From positions 1 to 64,000 of the forward strand of contig DMXM01000039.1 in NCBI GenBank assembly GCA_003482905.1: a DNA stretch of 64,000 nucleotides, written 5' to 3'. Below the pieces are notes generated by a model. It worked only from the letters and a program-made list of their open reading frames with translations. It was not told the DNA's origin and ran no database searches. Positions 26,368 to 33,395 of this stretch are shown here, piece by piece. Position numbers and translations under genes: made by a program. Source of the stretch: Elusimicrobiota bacterium (GTDB lineage Bacteria > Elusimicrobiota > Elusimicrobia > Elusimicrobiales > UBA9959). The stretch's first letter is position 1. Every line of letters starts with the position of its first letter.

Positions 26368-28242
26368 TTACGCCGCGGCGACGGCTTTCGCTATATAGCC
26401 GGCATAGTCCGGCACGGGCCCGGAGAGATCCAGCTCCCACTCGGCGCCGCCAGGATCTTCCCTTATCAGTTTAAAATTCAGCCGTTCATACAGGCGCTCC
26501 ACCAGTTTGTTTTTCTTCGTGGGCAGGTAGCGCCCCCTTATTTTTTTATACCCGCCGCGCCTGGCGATCCCCACTATCTCGCCGCAGATAAACTCCTCCA
26601 TGGTGCGGGCCAGCACCCTGCAGCTCATCACCCAGGTGTCTATCTCAAGAATTTCCGCGCCGGCTGCCTTCAGTATCACGGCCGAGATCAGGCCGTTGTC
26701 TCCAAAGCGGTCCTTCAGCTTGAAATAAACGCAGCGGCACCCGGGGACCGCCGTCATCGCCGTCAGGTCGCTTTCGCTATACCGGGTGGTGGTCAAGTGG
26801 AACTGGTTGCTTTTGTTTATCAGCTGGGCTATACGCGGCAGGTGCATGGGTTCAAGCTCGCCCACTACGGCCGTCATCTCCAGCTTTTTAAGATAATCCT
26901 CTATATTGGCGCACTGCTGCTGAAGGCCGGCCCGGACGGCGTTGTCCCTGTAGTAGTCGCCGCGTTTTACGTCTTCCGCGGAAAAGGCGACGGTCTCGAA
27001 ATACATCGCGCCGTCGAGCGCGTCCACATAGCCGGCCGGGTCCGCGGGCAGCTCCAGCACGCTCACCTCCGGCAGTTCGGCGCGCACCAGCTGGCGCTCG
27101 GCCGGATTATCGTCCACAAAAACCATGGAATCCAGCCCGATGTTAAGCTCGGCGGCGATCTGGCGGATAGCGTCCGCTTTATTGCCCCAGCTGGCCTTGA
27201 ACACGGAGATATCCTCCAGCTTCAGCTGCATGTCCGGGTGCGTAAGGAACGGCTCCCGCGCGGCCTCTTCTTCGTTCTTGCTGCAGACCGCCAGGATTAT
27301 GCCCCTTTCTTTCAGCCTCTTTAAATAACCCTGGAAATCCGCGAAGGCTTCGCCGTCCGGCCCGTCGCCCAACGCTATGCCGCTGACGCCGTCGTCGCCT
27401 ATCACTCCGCCCCACAGCGTATTGTCCAGGTCCAGCACAACGCACTTCTTGGCGAGGCCTTTTATGGCGCCTATTATTTTGGCCGCGCCACAGGCCACCA
27501 GCCCGGTGGCGTCCAGCGAAAAGGTGTGCTTGGAGTGATACCAGAACCTGGCGTCGTGCCACCTGGTCTTGCCGAAAGCCGAGGAGATGGCCTCCATGTC
27601 CAGGATGGAGACCCCGGCCGGGGCGGCTTTAGCCAGTTCCAGATTGTAAAGGCGCAGCGCGCCAAGGCGGCTCCATGGCACCGAGCCCTCGTAGTTGCCC
27701 AGCACCCTGTGCGCGGGGATATCCGCGTTGCTCTGTATCACGTGACAACCGGAATTCTTTTTAAGCGCGGCCCACAGCCCGGCGGCCGAACGCACCGCGG
27801 CGTGGACCGCGGCCTTCACGTCTTCCGCCGCGGCCCCGTGCCCGAGGCTTATCCTGACGTCGCGGTAGTTGGTAAGGATCAGCGTGATCTCCGGCTTAAA
27901 AGCGTAAAGCGCGCTTTGCGGGTCCAATATCACCTGGTGCACGGTATCGTATTCGGATTCAAAAACCTCGGCCCCCAGGCCCTCGCAGGCCAGGAGGAAT
28001 TTCATAACGGGCACCAGGTGCGATGCCGTGCCGCTTGAAAGCACAGCCAGGCGCAGCCGCGGCAGATTAAGGGCGGCGGCGGGAATGGCCGCGAACAGGG
28101 AAGCGAACCTGGCCTGAAGCGCGAAATCGCAGCCTGAGGAGGCCGCCCCTTTCAGCGCGCTGAACGCGAGGGCGTAGTCTTTGGCGGCTATAGCCTTTTT
28201 GGCTTCGGCAAGAACCGCTTTCTTATTTTCCCTTTCGCCCAT
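26368..28242 (-). CDS. FkbH-like HAD-superfamily acyl-ACP loading enzyme
   Basis: This 624-residue protein has an N-terminal SGNH/GDSL-like region (about 60-250), the HAD phosphatase core with DLDNTLWGG (271-279, nucleophile Asp271 and Asp273), VCSKNEEEAA and FVDDNPAERQLVRAELPEV, and a C-terminal GNAT-like region (about 460-610). This is the architecture of FkbH proteins. Characterised FkbH-type enzymes take 1,3-bisphosphoglycerate, remove the phosphate and load D-glyceryl onto an ACP. The adjacent ACP fits that role. It overlaps the radical SAM gene by 20 bases. Whether the acyl group here is glyceryl or a relative cannot be told from sequence. Confidence 0.9.
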   Translation of the reverse strand: MGERENKKAVLAEAKKAIAAKDYALAFSALKGAASSGCDFALQARFASLFAAIPAAALNLPRLRLAVLSSGTASHLVPVMKFLLACEGLGAEVFESEYDTVHQVILDPQSALYAFKPEITLILTNYRDVRISLGHGAAAEDVKAAVHAAVRSAAGLWAALKKNSGCHVIQSNADIPAHRVLGNYEGSVPWSRLGALRLYNLELAKAAPAGVSILDMEAISSAFGKTRWHDARFWYHSKHTFSLDATGLVACGAAKIIGAIKGLAKKCVVLDLDNTLWGGVIGDDGVSGIALGDGPDGEAFADFQGYLKRLKERGIILAVCSKNEEEAAREPFLTHPDMQLKLEDISVFKASWGNKADAIRQIAAELNIGLDSMVFVDDNPAERQLVRAELPEVSVLELPADPAGYVDALDGAMYFETVAFSAEDVKRGDYYRDNAVRAGLQQQCANIEDYLKKLEMTAVVGELEPMHLPRIAQLINKSNQFHLTTTRYSESDLTAMTAVPGCRCVYFKLKDRFGDNGLISAVILKAAGAEILEIDTWVMSCRVLARTMEEFICGEIVGIARRGGYKKIRGRYLPTKKNKLVERLYERLNFKLIREDPGGAEWELDLSGPVPDYAGYIAKAVAAA

Positions 28243-29866
28243 AAGCGGCTCCTTTGACTATCGCCTCAATGCGGCCAAAATCCTCGTCTTTGTCGTTGAA
28301 CGCGCCCGCCATCTGCTTCTCCATAAGCCGGTTGAGGCAGCGCTGCATTTCCGCTATCTCGGCAAAAGTGAAACCCTGGTCGTAGAGGTACGCCAGCTGC
28401 CAAAGGTTGGTGTCCGGGTCCATGAACACGCTGTTCTTTACCCTGGAGAATATTTCCGCTTTCTTGGCGTGCGCGCCGGCATAATCCATGGTGTCGTGCT
28501 TCCAGCCCGCGGGCGCGCCGGACAGGCCGTACCTGGCGCGATCCCTGTACGCCGGCGTATGCTCCATAAAATAGTATTCCTTCAGTGTGTAAAAATCCAG
28601 GCCGGTTTCCTCGATAAACCGGATATCCTCCTCCACCGTCCCGGCGGTTTCGCCGGGGAAGCCTATGATAAAAGCGCCTATGGTGGTAATGCCGGATTTT
28701 TTAAGGAACCCCACGCCCTCCCGATACTGCCGGGCGGTGCTTTTCTTGTTCATGTTCTTCAGGATAACGTCGCTGGCGGACTCTATGCCCAGGTATACGC
28801 CCCGGCAGCCGGAGTCGCGCATCAGCCCGGCCAGCTCCTCGTCAACGAACTGGGCGCGCAGGAAGCAGAACCACTCGAAGTTATGCTTCTTGAACAGCGC
28901 GCACATTTCCCTGAAGCGCTGCACCGGGACATTGAAGGTGTCGTCCACGAAAATTATCCTGTCCACCCCCGGGATCCTGAGCGCCGCCTCCAGATTGCCG
29001 GCGATGGCCTCTACGCCCATGGCGTGGAAACCGCGCGCCACGACCGGGTACGAACAGAAGGCGCAGGCGAACATGCACCCGCTGGAAGTGCGCAGCTGCA
29101 CGGTGCGGTGCACGGTGTCCGGGGCTATCTTATCCCACAGCGGCGGCATCTCGTCCAGGACCGGGGGATTCCACTGCTCGCCGGTAAGAAAGAAGCTTCC
29201 CGACGCGGCTCCGCCGTTAAACGCGGCCAGGTTGTTGACCCCGGCGAGGGGGGCGCCCGTTTTGCGGGCGGTCAGCAGGTCGCGCAGGTCCGGCTCGGAG
29301 TTGAAAGCGAAAAGCGAGTAATCTATGCCGCATTTGCGCATGGGCCTTTCCAGCTGCGCCGGCCCCCCGTTGGTGGCCCTTTCGTTTATGAAAGCTCCGC
29401 CGGTAACTATCTCAATGCCTGGATAGGCGCTCCGGAGCTGTTTGCACAGCTTCTGCACGGAGGCGAACGACAGGTGAAAAGTGCTGGACAGCCCTACCAG
29501 CGGCGGCCGGGCGCAGGCCTCGTACGCGGCCGCGAAGGAATCCCACTCCGAGGAAAGATTATTTATCACTTTGGTCTTTATGCCGTAATGCAGCAGGTAG
29601 GCCGCCAGGTGCATCCCGCTAAGGCCGGGCAGGTTCCAGATATTAAGCATTTCGCGCCGCTCGGGATAGCCGGCTTCGCAGAAAAATGAACCGCGGCGGG
29701 CATAATTAAGGACGTCGAGGTGGGAACGGAACCCGCCCCTGAAATACAGCATCCTCGGGTAGACCAGGTCGCGGAAAAGGGCGATCCTCTCCACGGGCAG
29801 GCGCGAATAAGCCTCGTAGTCAACTACGTCGGCTTGCGAGATTATAATGAAGTCGGTATCCGTCAA
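28223..29866 (-). CDS. B12-binding-type radical SAM protein
   Basis: This 547-residue enzyme has the radical SAM cluster motif C264-x3-C268-x2-C271 (SSGCMFACAFCSYP) and a preceding domain (about 80-200, with GLSSTFHLS and IVTGGAFIN) resembling the cobalamin-binding fold, although a DxHxxG cobalamin motif is not evident. The C-terminal part contains YLGIESASD and FIIGFPGET typical of this group. It is similar in style to the PhpK-like B12 radical SAM proteins that methylate unreactive carbon or phosphorus. It starts with TTG, nine bases after the MaoC stop, with AGAGGGG upstream. It could methylate or otherwise modify the acyl group or the acceptor. Confidence 0.82.
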   Translation of the reverse strand: MTDTDFIIISQADVVDYEAYSRLPVERIALFRDLVYPRMLYFRGGFRSHLDVLNYARRGSFFCEAGYPERREMLNIWNLPGLSGMHLAAYLLHYGIKTKVINNLSSEWDSFAAAYEACARPPLVGLSSTFHLSFASVQKLCKQLRSAYPGIEIVTGGAFINERATNGGPAQLERPMRKCGIDYSLFAFNSEPDLRDLLTARKTGAPLAGVNNLAAFNGGAASGSFFLTGEQWNPPVLDEMPPLWDKIAPDTVHRTVQLRTSSGCMFACAFCSYPVVARGFHAMGVEAIAGNLEAALRIPGVDRIIFVDDTFNVPVQRFREMCALFKKHNFEWFCFLRAQFVDEELAGLMRDSGCRGVYLGIESASDVILKNMNKKSTARQYREGVGFLKKSGITTIGAFIIGFPGETAGTVEEDIRFIEETGLDFYTLKEYYFMEHTPAYRDRARYGLSGAPAGWKHDTMDYAGAHAKKAEIFSRVKNSVFMDPDTNLWQLAYLYDQGFTFAEIAEMQRCLNRLMEKQMAGAFNDKDEDFGRIEAIVKGAAYGRKGK

Positions 29867-29875
29867 AAGACCCCT

Positions 29876-30304
29876 CTATCCGGTAAAGCCCAGCTGCACC
29901 TTGCCCCTGGCCGCCGTGGCGCCGGAACCTTTTACAAGCACGGCGACCTGCAGCACCATAACTTTTGAAGCCTGGGAAAGCTGGCTCACGGAGGCGGAAA
30001 CCGTCAGGAGGTCGCCGGCGCAGGCCGGGGACGGGAAGCTGAAAGAAGCGGAGTGCAGCAGGCAATTCTTTCCGGGGAAGTGGACGCCGATAAGCCTGGA
30101 GACGAACCCGGCCAGCAGGAGGCCGTGGGCCACCCTGCCGCCGTAACCCCTCTCCCTGGCAAAAACTTCGTCCATGTGCAGCGGGCTGACGTCCCCGGTG
30201 GCGGCGGCGTATGCGTCTATGTCGGCGGCCGTCAGCGCATGGTCGAAGGCAAAAGCCTGCCCTTCCCTGAAATCCTCAAAAACAAAAGAAGAAACAATGG
30301 TCAT
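29876..30304 (-). CDS. MaoC-like (R)-specific hydratase/dehydratase
   Basis: This 142-residue hot-dog-fold protein has the hydratase 2 motif ATGDVSPLHMD with the catalytic Asp38 and His43, followed by RVAHGLLLAGF. MaoC/PhaJ-type enzymes hydrate enoyl thioesters to (R)-3-hydroxyacyl forms or run the reverse reaction. It is the first gene of the minus-strand arm and is divergent from the MBOAT gene. In this setting it may act on the ACP-bound acyl group; that is inference from proximity. Confidence 0.88.
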   Translation of the reverse strand: MTIVSSFVFEDFREGQAFAFDHALTAADIDAYAAATGDVSPLHMDEVFARERGYGGRVAHGLLLAGFVSRLIGVHFPGKNCLLHSASFSFPSPACAGDLLTVSASVSQLSQASKVMVLQVAVLVKGSGATAARGKVQLGFTG

Positions 30305-30349
30305 AAGCGGATCATAAGCGCGCCGGAAGGCTCCCCCGTCGTACGTCTA

Positions 30350-30378
30350 TTGCCCCCCTGAAAACTAAATTATATACT
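30350..30378 (+). promoter_or_regulatory. Candidate promoter of the MBOAT operon
   Basis: TTGCCC (30350-30355), 17 bases and TATACT (30373-30378) lie in the 120-base divergent region between the MaoC and MBOAT genes. The -10 is good and the -35 partial. Confidence 0.5.
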
Positions 30379-30424
30379 TTTAGGCGTCGCCTATCAACGG
30401 AGTTTGCGCTTTCTACCAGCCATA

Positions 30425-31651
30425 ATGAACCCGGAATCCTGGAAATTCGTCGCTTTTGTTTTGATATTCATAGAAGCGAATTACTTGGCGTACGGGTCCC
30501 GCTTCAGGGGCGCGGTGCTCGCGGCCTTCAACACTTTTTTCCTTCTCGCGTTCATGGAGAACGCGGTCTCCCTGGCCTTCCTGGCCTGCTATTCGCTTTT
30601 GGTCTATAATCTGGCCAACCTGCTGCGCCGGCCCGCAGCGAAGAAAAGCCTGTTCCCGGTCCTGCTTTTCGCGACCCTTTTATTCCTGGTGGTCAAGAAA
30701 TATGAAGTTCTCTCGGCCCTCCGGCTGGGCGCCCTGCTGGACCACCGGATCTGCATAATAGGTTTCTCCTACATATTCTTCAAGCACCTGCACCTGCTGA
30801 TAGATTCCCGGGACGGGCTTATCCGGGAAGTGACGCCCCTTTTGTTTTACAACTACACTTTCGGGTTCTACACCCTTATCGCGGGCCCCATACAGCGCTA
30901 CAACAGCTTTGCGGCGGAGGCCGTGGCGGACAGAACGGCGGAAATTTACGACCGCCGCTTCCTGCTGACGCAGCTGGACCGCATAGTTACCGGCTACCTG
31001 AAGTTCTCGGTGCTGGCCAAGATACTGAAGATGTGGGCCGGCCCTTTCACCCTGGCGGCCCTGCCCCCGGGCGGGGCGCTGCCGCTGGCAAAGTTCGTGT
31101 TCGCCGCCTACGCCCTGTACCTGTTCGTTTATTTTAATTTTTCCGGCTACTGCGACATCGTCATAGGCGTCGCCAACCTGAGCGGCGTGCGCCTGCCCGA
31201 GAATTTCGCCGGCCCGCTCGCCGCGCGCAACCAGCTGGAGTTCTGGAGCCGCTGGCACATAACTCTTTCCCAGTGGCTCAATGACTACATATTCAACCCG
31301 CTGTGCAAACTCATCTTTTCCACAACGCCGGGGCTGGGGATACTTGGCGCGGGGATGATAGGCTATTTTGTAACGTTCTTTATCGCCGGGATGTGGCACG
31401 GCAACACTTACAGCTTCCTGGTCTTCGGGTGCCTGCTGGGCGCCGGAGTGGCGGGAGTAAAGCTGTACGAATGGCTGCTGAAGGCCTTGCTCACCAAGGA
31501 CCAGTTCAGGCGCTACCGGGCCAACAATATTATCAGGTACGCCGCTACCGTCCTCTCTTTTAACTACACCGCTTTCGCCTTCATCTTTTTTGAAAACTCT
31601 CCCCGTACGGTGCTGCCGGTACTGAAGGGCATACTGCGGGGCCTGCTATGA
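30425..31651 (+). CDS. MBOAT-family O-acyltransferase, DltB/AlgI-like
   Basis: From the ATG at 30425 it has 408 residues and about ten membrane segments. A TTG at 30404 would add 7 residues; a CGGAG there stands too close to the TTG and too far from the ATG, so the start is uncertain. The family signatures are present: RWHITLSQWLNDYIFNPL (His278) and the invariant catalytic histidine His325 in FFIAGMWHGNTYSF. DltB-type MBOATs pass an acyl group from a cytoplasmic ACP thioester through the membrane. The protein ends PVLKGILRGLL, with no fused tyrosine motif, which matches the presence of a separate microprotein gene whose ATG overlaps this stop (ATGA). Confidence 0.93.
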   Translation: MNPESWKFVAFVLIFIEANYLAYGSRFRGAVLAAFNTFFLLAFMENAVSLAFLACYSLLVYNLANLLRRPAAKKSLFPVLLFATLLFLVVKKYEVLSALRLGALLDHRICIIGFSYIFFKHLHLLIDSRDGLIREVTPLLFYNYTFGFYTLIAGPIQRYNSFAAEAVADRTAEIYDRRFLLTQLDRIVTGYLKFSVLAKILKMWAGPFTLAALPPGGALPLAKFVFAAYALYLFVYFNFSGYCDIVIGVANLSGVRLPENFAGPLAARNQLEFWSRWHITLSQWLNDYIFNPLCKLIFSTTPGLGILGAGMIGYFVTFFIAGMWHGNTYSFLVFGCLLGAGVAGVKLYEWLLKALLTKDQFRRYRANNIIRYAATVLSFNYTAFAFIFFENSPRTVLPVLKGILRGLL

Positions 31652-31773
31652 AACTGCCGCGCGATAAGGACGAGCTGCGGCTGCTGGCGTGGCTGGCGCT
31701 GAAACTTTTTATCCTCTATATCATGCTGATGTCCAGCCTGAACAAAAGCGTGGTCATCTACCAGAAATTCTGA
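31648..31773 (+). CDS. 41-residue membrane microprotein with C-terminal acyl-shuttle-like motif (DltX-like)
   Basis: The frame starts with ATG overlapping the MBOAT stop (ATGA) and ends four bases before the DltD-like gene. It has a charged N-terminus (MKLPRDKDELR), a single hydrophobic segment of about 20 residues (12-31, LLAWLALKLF to MLMSSL) and an outward tail NKSVVIYQKF. The final hexapeptide VIYQKF has Tyr four from the end and a terminal Phe. In the Dlt pathway the microprotein DltX carries the acyl group on a tyrosine in such a C-terminal hexapeptide between the MBOAT (DltB) and DltD. The gene position between MBOAT and DltD-like genes makes the assignment strong, although the sequence is short. 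It is probably missed by automatic annotation. Confidence 0.82.
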   Translation: MKLPRDKDELRLLAWLALKLFILYIMLMSSLNKSVVIYQKF

Positions 31774-31777
31774 CCCG

Positions 31778-32851
31778 ATGAAAAATTTCAACCTGCTGCT
31801 TTTAGCGTTGGCCGCCGCGCTGGCGGCGCTTTTCACCGCTGGGTACGGCGTGCACCGGGCCGGCAACGCGCTGGTGAACTCGGCGGTCGAAACCTACTAC
31901 GCCGCCAAGCTGCAGCATAACCCGCTCAACAAGATGCCGGGGCCCCTGCTCTACAGCCGCGTGCGCTACCAGCTGCTCACGGACTACTCCTCCCTGTACT
32001 ACACCCCCGCCGATATGGAGAAGGACCCCCGTGACAGGATACTGCTGGCAGGCCCCTCCAACCTGGGCAGCTCCCTCTGGCTGGACGCCGGAGAGCGCCT
32101 CCCGCCGCGGTATTCTCTTCATACGGCCTCGGTGGGCGGGTTCCATATTAACGAAATGAGCGCCATGCTGGACATCTACGGCCGCTACCACAACTTCTTC
32201 GGCCGCCGGAACGTCGTCGTTCTCGGCCTCAGCTTCTTCTGCTTCCAGGAAAGCCCCTCCGACACCCGCACCGGGATCTTTAACGACGTCATCTCCCGGG
32301 CCAAGATCTACTCGCGCGCGGAGGACGGCACTTACAGGCGGCGTCCCTTTTACGCGCTGAATATGATGACCAACGAGATCCGCATGTTTTACCTTGGCGC
32401 CTATTTTCACCTGCGCAACCTTGTCATAAAATCGTCCGAGAGCGCGTTTGGGAAAAAGATGTCCTTTGACGAACTTCTGGAAAACAGCAAAAAAATGTAT
32501 GCGGCGCTGAACGACCCCGCCCCAAGGGAAGCGAACTGGCGCGCGCTGGGTGAACTGGCAACGCGCCTGCGCGCGGAAGGGCAGAAGGTAATAGTGATAG
32601 CCATGCCCATGCGCGCGGCCGTCAACAGATTCCCGCTGCAGGAACAATTCAAGCAGCGGATAAAAACCGCCGCAGGGGCCTACGGCTTTGACTACGTGGA
32701 CCTCTCGGGCTTTTTGCGGGAGGACGAATTTTACTCGGACAGCCTCGTCTATTACAACTACACCGGGCGCGTAAGGCTGACGGACAGGTTTATCGAAATG
32801 GAGGCCAAAGATTACGGCGGCGACCTTTTCGGGCCACAGCGCGGGTTTTAA
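31778..32851 (+). CDS. DltD-like SGNH-fold acyl transferase, membrane anchored
   Basis: This 357-residue protein has one N-terminal membrane anchor (residues 5-22) and an external SGNH-like domain. The nucleophile candidate is Ser94 in LLAGPSNLGSS. A central GGFHINEM and VVVLGLSFFCF are typical strand/turn elements. Near the C-terminus DltD proteins have D-x-x-H; here the matching stretch reads YSDSLVYYNYTGRVRL, with no His, so the triad is either altered or contributed by another residue. By analogy it would take the acyl group from the microprotein tyrosine and place it on an extracellular polymer. Last gene of the three-gene arm. Confidence 0.78.
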   Translation: MKNFNLLLLALAAALAALFTAGYGVHRAGNALVNSAVETYYAAKLQHNPLNKMPGPLLYSRVRYQLLTDYSSLYYTPADMEKDPRDRILLAGPSNLGSSLWLDAGERLPPRYSLHTASVGGFHINEMSAMLDIYGRYHNFFGRRNVVVLGLSFFCFQESPSDTRTGIFNDVISRAKIYSRAEDGTYRRRPFYALNMMTNEIRMFYLGAYFHLRNLVIKSSESAFGKKMSFDELLENSKKMYAALNDPAPREANWRALGELATRLRAEGQKVIVIAMPMRAAVNRFPLQEQFKQRIKTAAGAYGFDYVDLSGFLREDEFYSDSLVYYNYTGRVRLTDRFIEMEAKDYGGDLFGPQRGF

Positions 32852-32948
32852 TTCTTCCGGTTAAGCCGGCCGCGCGTTCACGACCCAGCCTCATTCCCCC
32901 TAAATTGGCGCGAGCGGTTATTCACAAATTTTCTTACGCGGGATTTGC

Positions 32949-32954
32949 TATAAT
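32949..32954 (+). promoter_or_regulatory. Extended -10 promoter of rpmB, predicted leaderless
   Basis: TGC-TATAAT (hexamer 32949-32954) lies exactly six bases before the ATG at 32961, so standard spacing puts the transcription start on the A of the ATG. No good -35 and no Shine-Dalgarno are visible. Confidence 0.6.
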
Positions 32955-32960
32955 AAATTT

Positions 32961-33155
32961 ATGTCTTACAAATGCGAACTCTGCGGCAAGAAACCCGTTG
33001 CAGGCAATTCCTACAGCCATTCCAACAGGGCCAGCAAACGGATCTTCAAGCCCAACCTTCAGAAACAGAAAGTGGCGCTGGACGGCAAGACGCAGTCGGT
33101 CTACGTCTGCACCATCTGCATAAAGAGCGGCAAAGCAGTACGCGCGCTTAAATAA
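32961..33155 (+). CDS. rpmB: Large ribosomal subunit protein bL28
   Basis: This 64-residue basic protein matches bL28: GNSYSHSNRASKRIFKPNLQ and a C-terminal KSGKAVRALK. It carries two Cys pairs, CELC (residues 5-8) and CTIC (50-53), the zinc-ribbon (C+) form of bL28 used when zinc is plentiful. It belongs to the 50S subunit near the exit site. The gene appears to be monocistronic and leaderless, followed by a hairpin at 33185-33207. Confidence 0.96.
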   Translation: MSYKCELCGKKPVAGNSYSHSNRASKRIFKPNLQKQKVALDGKTQSVYVCTICIKSGKAVRALK

Positions 33156-33184
33156 CCCTTACGGGACTTTCTTCGTTTCTTTCA

Positions 33185-33207
33185 AGGCCGCCCAAGCGGG
33201 GCGGCCT
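33185..33207 (+). terminator. Hairpin after rpmB
   Basis: AGGCCGCC (33185-33192) pairs with GGCGGCCT (33200-33207) around a short loop, followed by GAGTTATTTG. A weak-tailed intrinsic terminator. Confidence 0.55.
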
Positions 33208-33303
33208 GAGTTATTTGCACCCCGAACAAAACACATTCATCCGCCGGCCGCGGGCGACCACAACCCGAAACAAGAATTTAATATTTTATAAACAAGCCTT
33301 TTG

Positions 33304-33345
33304 TATAATTTCCTTGAGGTAATAAGGGATTTTATATAAATTCCC
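33304..33345 (+). promoter_or_regulatory. Promoter and quasi-palindrome ahead of the coiled-coil operon
   Basis: TATAAT (33304-33309) gives a leader of about 80 bases. Within it a 20-base near-palindrome (33326-33345, GGGATTTTATATAAATTCCC, two mismatches) could form an RNA hairpin or bind a dimeric regulator. The -35 is poor. Confidence 0.4.
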
Positions 33346-33395
33346 CTATTTCTATTTTTGCATCGTCATGCGCGGAATTCGGCCGGAGGCCTTAA

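Noticed and set aside
31778..32851. Classical Dlt operon
   Set aside because: No DltA adenylation gene is present; FkbH is the likely loader and the envelope appears to be Gram-negative type.
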